DNA from: Diploscapter coronatus
Lineage: Eukaryota; Nematoda; Chromadorea; Rhabditida; Rhabditidae
NCBI GenBank assembly: GCA_964036155.1
Contig: OZ038422.1
Span: forward strand, 49,809,201 to 49,873,200
DNA length: 64,000 nt
Direction of reading: 5' to 3'
A program made the position numbers and the translations under genes. The notes beneath the pieces are model-generated. The model saw only the letters and a program-made list of their open reading frames with translations. It made no database searches and was not told the DNA's origin. The first letter of the stretch is position 1; each line of letters begins with the position of its first letter. Of the stretch, positions 51,334-62,644 are shown piece by piece.

Positions 51334-52687
51334 ATCACCAACTACTATCTAAATAAAAATTTTACGAGTATGTTACTAATGTCAAGCCGTAGGTTGAGAA
51401 AGGATGTCGATGTTAACGATTAAACCGATATAAGATTCATATCATGATTAGGCAACACAAGTCCCGCCTATTGACTGAAGACAAAGTCAAGAAAACAAAT
51501 TTTGTGAAATATTTTCTTATTTTTCTTTTCCCACTATTGTATACGAACTTAGGGAGCATTTTTTCTTCTGGAACATGATTCCGAAACGACTTGGGCCGTT
51601 CAAAACGTACAGTGGAGTTTTCAAATCGCTTTTCTACAAAATTTCGCACATTTCCAAGCAGTCTTCAAAGGGGTTCAAATAATTTAGGTTATCCAGGTTA
51701 TTTTGGTAAGAAAATTCACGAAAAATCGAACGGCAAGCGGATTTACAAATTTTTCAAAATTCCTTTAAAACAACCGTTTTCTTGCATTTGATTGATCTGT
51801 GCGGCTGCATTGCATCAAAGGGCGCGTGATCAAGATCGATTTCTACCATTTCTGGTAATGGAGAAATTATCGGAATCGAAAAATCCTTGACGATCCATCG
51901 AAATAAATTCCGTTATAAGTTACCCCTTCTTTTCGAATAGTCTTTATCAATGGAATATAAAGACAGGACACGGTTTTTTCCTTGCGAAAATCGACTAGCA
52001 AAAAGTCGTTCACGAGCAGATTTTTTCAGATGACCGTATTACGCATTATACTGATACTGATTTGTTTTAACGGGTTTTTTGTTATAAGCGCTTGTTCAAC
52101 CCTAAAAATTTATTTGAAAAAATCTTTCCATGACGTTATCTTCATATTGGAAATTTAATTTGCGCTCGCTAATCATGACTAATCTCGAGTAATAATCTCG
52201 TAATTTTACACACACACTAGCTAGATTGGGGATATAACGTCGAAGATAAACTTTATTATAAAACAGTCCTAGGGAGGACGATCGTCAGAAACCCCTTGCG
52301 ACCAACCTCCTATATATTTTCTTAAGAATCTTGTATCTCTAATCAATCAATAACGTAAACGTTCAAGTTTGAGACTTACCTCGCCATACAAAATTTTCCC
52401 ACTGCGAACTACCCCCCATAGATTTTTTTCGTCTGACGAAAGTGCTCCCTAGGTCTGTTATAAAATAAAATAAGAAAAAAACTAAAGTATCTGCAGGCAT
52501 AAGTTAAAATTGACAAATGATAACGTCAAGATGTCAAAATGTACACTGAAAATGACATGAATCGATTTTGAATCAAATTGGAAAAGAAAGAAGGCGGGTC
52601 TTAAATCAAACGGACAGAGAATTGTAATCACTTCAAAAAGTTCCACTCAGATTCGTAATTACAATTTTGATTTATTTAGATTCATTC
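51334..52687. other. Intergenic
   Basis: About 1.35 kb with no supported gene. Frames at 51437-51649 (-) and 51591-51791 (+) overlap. A GATTTATTTAG just before 52681 may be a trans-splice acceptor for the astacin gene. Confidence 0.4.
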
Positions 52688-55533
52688 ATGAAAATTATTC
52701 TGGGGGCTTTAATATTATTAAATGGACATGTTTGTGGACAAAATATCGTTTCTATGCTATTGGCACCTGGTATTTTAAATCGAAGAAAATTTCTATTAAT
52801 TTATTTTATTTCAGGATTTCTAACAGTACCCAAAGCCACTACAAGTATATTTTCGTTTATAATTATAAATATTAAAAATTTTAATGATTTGAATTCATTC
52901 GAATGTTTTCTTATCATTTGACTCCATCTCAGGCATTGTAAATTACGTTGATATTACTCAGGTTTTAATAATATCGAGCATTGATTTTATCTGACGTAAA
53001 TATTACGCTAAAATTTTGAAAAAAACGAATAGATTGTTTAAACAAAAATAAGAAAATTAAGCAACACAAGCCCCAGTGAAGATGGGAAATTCGGGTAATA
53101 TGCTGTGTCAAATTATGGGATGGTTTTCTAATTGTGGGTTAGTAATAATACTTAAGTAATAAACTAATCTATCTATGTTTTCAGAGAAACAGCATTTTCT
53201 CGCTTGACTACAAAGAATAATCATGATACTTCTAAACCGTATAGTTTTAAATTTAAAAATAAAAATTTAAAGTAACTTAAGAGTTATGCTAGAAGGAGTT
53301 GGTAAAAATCGTAATGAACTTGATGAGAAATTCGGTACCATCGATGAAAATGCTTATAAAGAGATTAAGGTACATTTCGAGTTAATGTTTGTCTAAGTTA
53401 TGCTTTAATTTGAACTATATTCAAATTCAGAATGATTGTGAAGATAATAGTTGTAAGGAACAAGACCCAAAAGATATCGTATGTAGGGAAACTTTGATTC
53501 GAAGGGTTAATATTTAAATTAAAATTATTCTAATTCAACTTTCAATTAAGACTATTGAAGTTGAAACGAAGTTTTTGAGAAGAGATATGGCTGAAGAAGT
53601 GCATAGGAGATTCGAAAAAGTCACGGAATATAAGAAAATGCTCGCAAAAAAGTCGGGATTGGATCAAATTGTGAGTTTTCGTTTTTTCAAATATGTTCAA
53701 AATAAGAAATAAAGTAACTTAAATCAAATGATATGCTCCAATATGAATATATAAATTAGACTCTCATATATTAATTTTGAACATCTATAATTTTACATAC
53801 CACTTTTTATCAATAACCGTATAAAATTTAGCTCGAACCCAGAGATAACGGTTTGGTCGATCACGATGTTTTGTTAACTGAGGAGCAAGCTATGTATCTT
53901 ATTGATCAACTCAATGGAAAACAAGATACGAATGATGGTTCTGATGCAAGAAATAAACGGTATCTTAAAATTTTTATATCTCAATTTTTTTATTTTCAAG
54001 AAATGCGCTTTATATGGAGGCTAGGAGTGCTGAGTTTGCTAAGAAATGGAATGTCGATAGAAATCATCCCATACCTTATATGCTTGCTGAAGATTTAGGT
54101 TTGAAATTATATTTAAAAAATGATATTTTTATTTCAGAAGATGAAGAAATAGAATGGATCGAAAAAGGACTTAAAATGATAACGGACGCAGCTCCTTGTA
54201 TCACGTTTAAACATGATCCAGAAGCAAATTTAAATGGAAAGCACTATATTTATTATTATCGGGCGGAAAACATTAAAGGAATGTAGGTTTAAATTTTTAT
54301 GATACATATTTTAAAATTATTCCTAAATATTGTTATTTGAGTTGCGGATTGTCTCCTGTAGGAAAAATACCGGATGGCGTTAATGGAATTCAGCTTAATT
54401 TTGGCGATTTTGGATGTCCTGATGAAAATGTGCGTTCGCTTGATTTATTCCTTAAAATTTTAAATATATTTATAGATGCCCGGCGTAGCTGCACACGAAG
54501 TAAATTTCAGATTAAAATAATTATTATTTTACTTTATTTGAAAATAATATTTTAGACTATGCATTCCCTAGGCATTGAACACACTCATCTACGCGATGAT
54601 AGAGAGAAATATATGGAAGTATGCTAAATTAAACTATATACGATATTTACATTAAATTAAAAATAATACAATCATATTTTAGATTAAGTGGGAAAAAATC
54701 GATCCACAAAAATATCAAACGTTTCTTCCACTAGATGCGAAACGGTTTACAACGTAACTCTAAATTTTTTCATAATTTAAAACAAAAACAAATCAAGTAT
54801 TGTCGAAAGTAATAGGCATTCAATTTTTATCGTTGTTAATGTTTTTCATACTATTTTTTGTATTAATTACCACAAGTTTTTGAATAATAGTAGCATTTAA
54901 GGTATGGAGTGCCATTTGATTTTGAATCGATCATGACGTATTCATCGAAATTGGGTTCGAAAAGTGGCCGAATAGATACGATGATACCGCTTGTATGTTA
55001 TATGATTTATATATCTATTAATAATGTTATTGAAACATGTCAGAAAACTATTCCATGCATTTTGCAAATGGGAGAATTAGGTCACGCCCTATTGAAAATT
55101 GGCTGTTAACACCGCACCTGGCTCAATCTTCGATCGAAAATTGAGCCGGTTTCGTCGAACAGTTGATTTTCGATGGGGGCGTGGCTTAATTTTGTTCACT
55201 TGCAAAATATATGCAGAGTTGGGCTTCTGACATGGTCCAATAATTTAACGATTTAAGAGAGATACGAAAAAAAACTCAAAAACAATGGGCCAGCGAACGC
55301 ATTTAAGCAATGCCGATAAGGAAATGCTCAGGAAGATGTACTGCTACGCGAATAATTGTCACGATAATCATGTGAATTGTGGTAAATTTTGTTTTTTCTT
55401 CTTTTATGCCAATTTTAAATATTTAGGTTATTGGGCGACTAATGGCATGTGCACCAATCCACCATACCGGCCATATATGAAACGCAATTGCCGAAAGTCA
55501 TGCGGTTATTGTGGCGGAACACAACATTTTTAG
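52688..55533 (+). CDS. Astacin metalloprotease with ShKT domain, copy 1
   Basis: Secreted zinc endopeptidase. Seventeen exons give about 478 residues: 52688-52769, 52815-52844, 53062-53137, 53185-53238, 53282-53369, 53431-53478, 53551-53670, 53832-53959, 54001-54098, 54138-54282, 54342-54429, 54476-54499, 54556-54618, 54683-54753, 54902-54992, 55258-55381, 55427-55533. Order: signal peptide; short Thr-rich and LCQIMGWF region; a long charged pro-region; a basic cleavage site (ARNKR); catalytic domain; C-terminal ShKT domain (CYANNC...CRKSCGYCG). The zinc site HETMHSLGIEH and catalytic Glu are intact, and the Met-turn SIMTY keeps its Tyr. The Glu normally after the third His is Thr here. The fold normally uses this Glu to contact the mature N-terminus, so activation may differ. 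Confidence 0.85.
55083..55183. repeat. Small inverted repeat in astacin intron
   Basis: Within intron 15 of astacin copy 1. GGCTCAAT and ATTGAGCC flank the palindrome TTCGATCGAA (about 55119-55147), and an outer CACGCCC at 55083 pairs with GGGCGTG ending at 55183. It could be a hairpin or the remnant of a foldback element. Confidence 0.5.
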
Positions 55534-55827
55534 AATATTATTCTAATTTTCAAAGAAAAAGCTTTAATATACTCTCGTATGTTGTACATTCAATTCTGCG
55601 TAATAAATATATTTAGTAAATATTTTAAGTAATCATAAAAATGTGTCATAATGTACTCATCATTAGGGTGTACGCGTAATGTCGTAAATTATCGCAAAAT
55701 CAATTGACACTTGGAAACGAGAAAAGGGGTGGGACTAGCGTCATTTGAAAATATTTCTCACCACATTATTCCCGATTCTTAGAAATACCATAAAAACTTC
55801 GATAGATTAAGTTACCTTTTTCAGATT

Positions 55828-58800
55828 ATGAAATATATTTCTGCAATTATATTCACTTCTCTATCATCATTAATAATTGCTCAAAATTCACCGACTTCAG
55901 TGTTTCAAGTCATATTTGGAAATGGCGGTAGAGTTTCATTTTTTTTTTTAAATATCATCTTAACATTAAATATTAAAATTTTATTTAATTTATAAAATCT
56001 CAGGATTCGGCGGTATAAATAATCTAGTATCTTCAACGCCATCAACCACAAGTAATTGATAATTAATTTATTCTATTTAAAATATTTATTTATATTATAC
56101 ATATGCCGATTAAACTATAAAGAAATCCGATTTTTCGCGCATATTCTATCGCCGTCACTATGATGTGTCATATTACGCGAATGTTACTCAATTTCTGGTC
56201 ATTTTTCGTTTCGATTCAATCAATTTTTATCACCTAGTTTGATCGACAAACGCATAGGCTTAAAATATTAAAAAAAAAAAAACTATATTTTATTTAATTA
56301 GAACCAAAAAAGGAGTCCTGGAATTGTTGCAACACGCTTTAGAAGGCCCATAGAAAAGACACAACTTTTCTAAGAAATAGTATGAGGAAAAGAAAAGAAG
56401 ATAGGCAAAAGTGATGTCTCTTTCTAACTGATGCCCCGGTGTCTTTTTCTAGGGACCATTTGGAGGGATATTTTCAAACTTTTGCCTACCCTCACCTAAT
56501 ATTCCCTTATTTTATTCTCTCAAAATGTGGTTTTGGGAACATCGCAATTGATTTTTTGGCGGATAGCATTATGTACCTTTCTAAATCATGTTGCGACAAT
56601 TCCAAATCGTCCTAAAACACCCATTTAGCCACTACGCAACAGACACCAATTGGAGTGAATAGCGCATCGACATTATGCCAGTTAATGGGATGGTTCGCTT
56701 CTTGCAGGCAAGAATTTGAAATTAAAATAAAATTTAAAAAATAATAATATTTAAGTGGTCCAGAATACGAGTTTGGTACCCTGAAACAAAAGGATAAGGA
56801 TGCGATTAATGTAATAAATTTTAATATTTTGAGACACTTAGACAATTGAAAGGTAGTTAGATTTTAGTAAAAGAAAACGTATATTTTAAGTTATTTGAGA
56901 ATCTTATTTAATATTTATAGTAATAGATTATGATTAATTATCTGAGACAAGGATATTATCTAAATTCAGAATAACTGCAAAGGCGACGAATGCGCACATC
57001 AAAAGCAGGTTGATATCACATGCAAAACTACTCTTATGCGATTAGTAATTATTTAAACTACAGTGTTTTTATTTATTTCTAAATTTAGTCGACAAAGTTA
57101 CTGGTTCAAGCGGCTAATGGCGGAAAACCCGTTGATGAAATTGACCCTAAGGTTAAAGAACAATTCGAGGCAATCATGGAATATAAAAAGACTCTATTCC
57201 AAAAATCGAAACTTGGAAATAACGTAATAATATCTTAAATTATAAATAAATTGGAGAATTAATAAAAGTAGACAGAATTGGCTAACAAAATAATTCATAC
57301 TTAGAAACTCGAGGTACTTTAACTGGCTTTGTTTTAATATATTTTATTAATGACCAAATATTTAATAATAAAAATTGATATATTAATATAGATTTAAGAT
57401 TGTCCCCGTGGATAACGGTTTAGTAGATGGAGATGTGATTTTGACCACCCAACAGGCACGCATTTTAATAGATAATTTGAAGAAGAAAACTGGAAATAAA
57501 GCCGAGGGAAGTTTCAGACGGAAAAGGTTAATAATTGTCTTTATTAATTTATTATATTTTAACATTTTAGAAGCAGTTTATTCTTCGAACTCAACAAGAA
57601 TTTCGCCCAGAAGTGGGACATTTCAAATCCAATACCGTACACGATTGCAGAAGACTTTAGTGAGTCATGAAAAATTCATTAATTTAAATTCGAAATATTT
57701 AATTTCAGATGCTGAAGAAATTGAAAGCGTTGAGAAAGGGATTAAAATGATCACGGACGCGGCTAGATGTATTAAATTCAAACATTTTGAACATTCGGAG
57801 GATGCTTCGAAAAACCCTTATCACTTCATGTATTTCGCAAAAGATGAGAATACAACTGCGTATGTTTAATTAAAATATATTTAACACTAGTTTATTATTT
57901 AAGATGTGGTATTTCCGATATCGGTAGGGTTCCTGATAGACCTAATGCGTTATGGCTCAACTTCGAAGGAACTGGATGCTTCCTAAAAGATGTTTGAAGT
58001 CTTTTTCTTCAATATTTATTTGTTTAAATTTAGATGCCAGGAGTTATAGCTCATGAGGTTAACTATATATTTAATAATAATTATTATATATTTAATTAAA
58101 TAATTGATACTTCAGATCATGCACGCCTTAGGCATTTCGCACATGCACCAAAGGGTTGATCGCGAGAAATATCTTACGGTTAAAGCACATTCTATTTTTT
58201 AAAATCTATTTAATTTCAGATAAATTGGGATAAAATTGATCCTCAGGCCTATTCAGATTTCATCGTTGTTGATCCGTCTATATTTTCCACGTAAGATTAT
58301 TATTAAAACTATTAATAAAAGTTAAGCAAAGCATAGAAGTTAGTTTTCAATAATTATTAATTTGATTATCATATTCTATTTCTTTATTACTTTTATTAAT
58401 TTCTGTTATATAGATATGATATAAAGCCTGAACTTAATTCAAATAAATTAAGATATGGAGTACCGTTCGCCTACGATTCCATCATGCTCTATAAATGGAA
58501 TAGAGGAGGGAGGGGATTTAATACAAGGATCATGGAGCCGTTGGTTTGAAATATTAATTAATTTTAATTTATAATACGAATTTAGAAAGGAGATAAGAAA
58601 AATTGGCATATAATGGGTCAAAGAACTGAGTTAAGCAAATCTGATAAGGAGATCCTTAACAAAGCCTATTGCTACAGTCCGAATTGTCGAGACTATTATG
58701 TTAATTGTGGTATATTTTTATTAAATTGAAAAACCCATATTTTAATTATACCTTTCTTCATCGGAATCTGGCCTCGTCTCTCATTTTTCTGGCTTCTCAC

Positions 58801-59197
58801 TCGCTCTCCCACTTTCAAACTTTTTTCGCTCCCTTTTTTCAAAACATCTATCTTTTGACGGCGAGCAGAGTAAAGTGGCTGTAGTGTTAGAAATACTATT
58901 TGACAACGACTTAACTTTCTCCTATCCAATAATTTTTGACGAATTTAACAGATAAATGGGAGAACGTTTGAAAATGAGAGAGCGAACGAGAAGTTAGAAA
59001 AATGAGTCAGGGTCAGATTTTGATGAAATACAGAGTAATTGAAGGTGCTTGGGCTCTCGACGATATGTGCAAAGGACTTCGAACTCAGGATTTCATGAAA
59101 AGCCGATGCAGAAAGGTTTTCAATATTCTAGATTCAAATGATTTGGTTAAATTTATTATAGAGCTGCGGTTATTGCGGTGGAACTCAGAATTATTGA
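55828..59197 (+). CDS. Astacin metalloprotease with ShKT domain, copy 2
   Basis: Tandem relative of the upstream astacin with the same exon plan. Seventeen exons give about 463 residues: 55828-55927, 56004-56051, 56629-56707, 56756-56810, 56970-57008, 57089-57223, 57399-57526, 57571-57659, 57709-57859, 57904-57991, 58034-58057, 58116-58178, 58220-58290, 58453-58543, 58586-58709, 59045-59115, 59162-59197. It has a signal peptide, a Thr-rich and LCQLMGWF region, a pro-region, then the zinc site HEIMHALGISH with intact Glu, the Met-turn SIMLY and a C-terminal ShKT (CGYCGGTQ). Met replaces the Glu that usually follows the third His. Intron 3 starts with GC (GCAAGA at 56708). Intron 15 carries a foldback element that ends about 20 bp before the acceptor at 59044. 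TTTTTCAG stands 3 bp before the ATG, a likely trans-splice site. Confidence 0.83.
58757..59027. mobile_element. Foldback/MITE-like element in astacin intron
   Basis: About 270 bp in intron 15 of astacin copy 2 with inverted ends of about 55-60 bp. The left end contains CTCATTTTTCTGGCTTCTC and CTCGCTCTCCCAC; the reverse complement of the right end contains CTCATTTTTCTAACTTCTC and TTCGCTCTCTCAT. No transposase frame is present. The frame 59002-59229 starts in its right end and is a by-product. Confidence 0.7.
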
Positions 59198-59270
59198 TTC
59201 ATCGTCTACTCTTTAGTAAAATAATTTAATAATCTAATGTCTGATTATATCAAACCTCAGTGAGCTTTAA

Positions 59271-59434
59271 TACTCAGCGAAAAAGTTACCGGGCGATGAT
59301 GGGAGATACTGGTTAAAATTGCTCATTACGGATCACCAATATTTATCAATATCTGCCAACACCGCTCGACAGTTGGGCATTGTTTACCAGGCGATTACTC
59401 TCCCAATACCACCCGATAATTTTTTCACTGAGTA
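59271..59434. mobile_element. Tc1/mariner-like MITE
   Basis: A 164 bp element counting the TA at each end. Ends are TACTCAGCGAAAAAGTTACC on the left and the reverse complement TACTCAGTGAAAAAATTATC on the right, with about 40 bp of inverted repeat continuing as GGGCGATGATGGGAG / GGGTGGTATTGGGAG. TA at both ends fits the TA target duplication of Tc1/mariner elements. It has no coding capacity. Confidence 0.75.
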
Positions 59435-60601
59435 TGTATAATATTTAATAAACAATAAATGCTAAATCGCCTTTATTTAAAATAATATGCTCATTTTATC
59501 TATCTGGAGATAATTATACTCCAACCAATCATAATATTCAATCTTTGCTATATTAGTACGTTTAAATGTCAATTACCCATGAAATACTAAATTAGCACTG
59601 TGTAAAAAGAATGTACTCTTTCATTTAAAGGTCATATCTGCGTGATCAATCAGCATGTCTTTCATTCTCCGACACCAGACGTTTGGTCGTCTCCCATTTT
59701 AAACTTGTCAGTCGAACTCGCACTTCGATTTAATCATCTCCATTTCAGCCCTGTATTAATTGCTTAATTGCTGGCGACATGTGTAAGTTTGCAGCTGGCT
59801 GAAATACTGCATTCCACGAAGAGGGAAAAACAGGTCAAACGAACTGAAATCGAGCAGAAATTCAACGCAAAAAGTGCAATTTCAATCGAAAATACAATAT
59901 GACAAGACGTCATGAAAGCGAAATATTATAGGTTAGGTCAGGCAAAGAAATATCTGAATCTTTTCCCAGTACTATTTTCCAATCGAGAAAAGTAAGAGGG
60001 GAAATTCAAATGAAAATACAAGGTGAACAGGCATCTAGAGAAGTGAAATATTGTAGGTTAGGTCTGCAAAAAAAAGTCCTGTAACACACCTTCCCAACAG
60101 TATTTCGTCATGTGTTGTATCATTTTTCTGCGAAAAGTGAAGTAAGGAGAGGAGGAAGAGAGAAAACCTTGAAAAATCCTTAAAAATATAATACTCTCGC
60201 CCCTACTTTCAAGTGTGTGTGTGCTGAGAAAGGTCATTTCACGAGGAAATGCGCAATTGAAACTTATATTCTCCAGGTTCTATTCGTTTATTCGTCCCAT
60301 TTACGAGTTCTGAGCGGTAGAAAAGTAAGAGGGTGTTCATTTTCAACCTCCTGAAAATCGCCGATTCTTGATCTTATATTCTTGCACTTTCTAGCAAGAT
60401 TTTTATTTCCGACCCGCGCTCGTGACATACATATAAAACTTTGAATCATGGTTCTCTGATATCTTATCAGTTAAATCACAATATTCTCCGAAATCGAACA
60501 CTAAATCAATATTATTCGGCGATATTCTAACTATATCATAATATTCCGATCTCTTATCGTTTGATCACTGATAAGCTTATTTGTTACCGACTATTCCAAC
60601 T
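59435..60601. other. Intergenic
   Basis: About 1.17 kb with no supported coding sequence. The final 150 bp carry GATA-type motifs (annotated separately) upstream of the next gene. Confidence 0.4.
60463..60575 (+). promoter_or_regulatory. GATA-factor motifs upstream of secreted gene
   Basis: CTTATCAG at 60463-60470 (the complement of CTGATAAG) and ACTGATAAG at 60567-60575, with a further CTTATC between them. TGATAA is the core of worm intestinal (ELT-2/ELT-7) promoter sites. Lying within 140 bp of the ATG, they suggest, but do not prove, intestinal expression. Confidence 0.4.
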
Positions 60602-62033
60602 ATGACGATGACTTTAAATCGATATTTTAATATTCTGTTCGTATTTTTCCTAACCGCGATATGCCAAGAGAATGAACGCGACCGGGTTTTAACGAGTAAG
60701 TGGAACGGTTTAACTTAAAGCGTACGAAAATCAGCTGTAGAGGTTATTAAATTATTTTACAAGACTTTTAAATGAATCAAATGTCTAAAGAGCAACATTT
60801 AAATTGCATTTTCATGTATTTTCATATTTTAAAATGCATATATGAAAAAGTGCATTTTACATACGTTTTGCCTAACTTTTTATTCTTGTATAACGTCGTT
60901 CAAGTCATAGAATAACGAAGAATAGCACTTAACTTACGATTTTCTATTTTAAAATGAGTGTAATTATTATTTAGCGATACAAAAGCGACTGGGCTACCTA
61001 TTATATTCGGAAAAATACGAGTTTCAGATTAGGAGAAAAGTATGGAAATTTTTAATTCTTTTAAATTACAAAAAATGTATTTTAGTTAGAAAAATTAAAC
61101 TGTGACATTACGAAATCGATCGACTCTAGGGCATCTATTGCCTATGAAATACAAAAGCAGGTCTTTTATTTGCAACTATCAACAGAGTCGCCTGAATATT
61201 GGCACATGAATCCTCCGGTGGGCTTTCATTTTCTATAAATTATACTCAGAAACAGTTTTAAACTCGACGCTTTATCATTATAAGTAAAGAAAAAACTGAT
61301 CTTCATCCTTTAAACCATAAAATTTTAGGTCTTCCTCGGTGAAGAAACGCGAAATGGTGTAGAGCTCTGCGAAAGCCGCGTTGGCCATTTGAAGAGTGGT
61401 TCTGTTTCAGATCAGGTTGAAATTTTAATATTCAATTTACTTTTTCTCTAGAAAATTCATTCAATTCCAATATCATGCACTAATTTATCATGATAATTTA
61501 TGATAGCATGCTATTTTTTCCGGAAAATTTACTCCGTTTCTATACTTATAAACTAAATTTCCAAAATAACCTATGAACTTTACATAAAAAAAAAAACCTT
61601 TTAATTTGATTCGTTTCCTATCGAAGTAAAAAAATCGAAACATTTTAAACTCTCAACCTTGCAGGTACGACAATTAGACGCCGAAATCGAGGACTTGAAG
61701 GAAAACGTAGATTTTGTCGATAAGATTCCCGAAGAGCGAATTATTAATTTGCGAATTCTACTCGACAAATATTCGATTGATGATTTGAGGCAGTGGGATA
61801 ATATTTTGAAGGAGTATAAGGTAAATATACCATTTCATACCAGCTTAAATCATTCTATACTATATTTTATGGTTCAGGGACCATTTATAACTCTGCCAGA
61901 ATGCCCAGCTCCCGATACACCCTATGGTGAAGCTCCTCCATGCGGTGACGAATATCTGCCCGATAAACCATTTGATATGAAGCAAGAAAATCCGTTGATT
62001 TTCGATTTTCTCACCTCAACAGAACCATTTTAG
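60602..62033 (+). CDS. Secreted orphan protein
   Basis: Six exons (60602-60695, 60975-61039, 61086-61217, 61329-61415, 61665-61820, 61878-62033) give about 229 residues with all phases matching. The signal peptide (LNRYFNILFVFFLTAIC) is followed by a basic helical stretch, a Cys-poor middle with likely coiled-coil character (QLDAEIEDLKENVDFVDKI), and a Pro/acidic tail with two Cys (PECPAPD, APPCGDEY). No known domain was recognised. Exon 3 could end at 61160 instead of 61217; both keep the frame, and the longer form is preferred because the extra 19 codons read like the flanking protein. GATA-type motifs lie upstream. Confidence 0.7.
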
Positions 62034-62644
62034 TCGACATATTTCGGATGACTTGTAAATATCGTTAACACAATATAGTCGAAATCAGTGTGTACGGGCA
62101 GATATAGGGCAGGTTTTCAGTCAGAACGAGAAACTACAAGGGGAGGGGGGGTCCGTATGAAAAATCTGGCTTAAGCCCTGTCTAGATCTGTGTACGAGTT
62201 GTCGGATGTTTTCCAATTTATGCAACGATATCTACAAGCTACATGCGCATTTCACTGTAATTTATAAGATTTTTAGTCGGAAAAAAATGTTGTTTGACCG
62301 AATTCTGAAACGTTGGTGGATTACCTTGAACTAAATATGCCTGTGCATGCGTATTTTATCCACTTGACCATCCAGCGTAAAAATTGGGAAAACTTAGAAA
62401 GAGAGAGTTCAGAAAAAAGTTGGAAATAGTAAAATACACTAGGAAAGTTTCTATGTCAAGGATTATTCGGGGAGAGTTTATTTTATTTCCATCATAAAAA
62501 TAAAGTATGAGACTATTCTAGCGAAAACATCACTTGAAAAAAGAACTCATGAAATGTTCAGAAATTTTAACGATTTTGGGATCGATTTTTGTAGCCCATT
62601 TTAGAGAACCCGTAAATTCCAATCGTCGTTTAAAATAATCATGA
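62034..62644. other. Convergent intergenic spacer
   Basis: About 610 bp between the 3' ends of the secreted orphan (+) and the receptor gene (-). No feature seen beyond AT-rich 3'-UTR-like sequence; AATAAA lies near 62498. Confidence 0.45.

Noticed and set aside
52921..53010. Short secreted peptide gene ending in the intron after 52844
   Set aside because: A further short exon (about 52933) is possible, but the signal-peptide exons join exon 53062 in phase, and the same layout recurs in astacin 2, so they belong to the protease.
59002..59229. 75-codon frame starting in the foldback element
   Set aside because: It reads partly through astacin exon 16 and then into its intron; the true exon ends at 59115.
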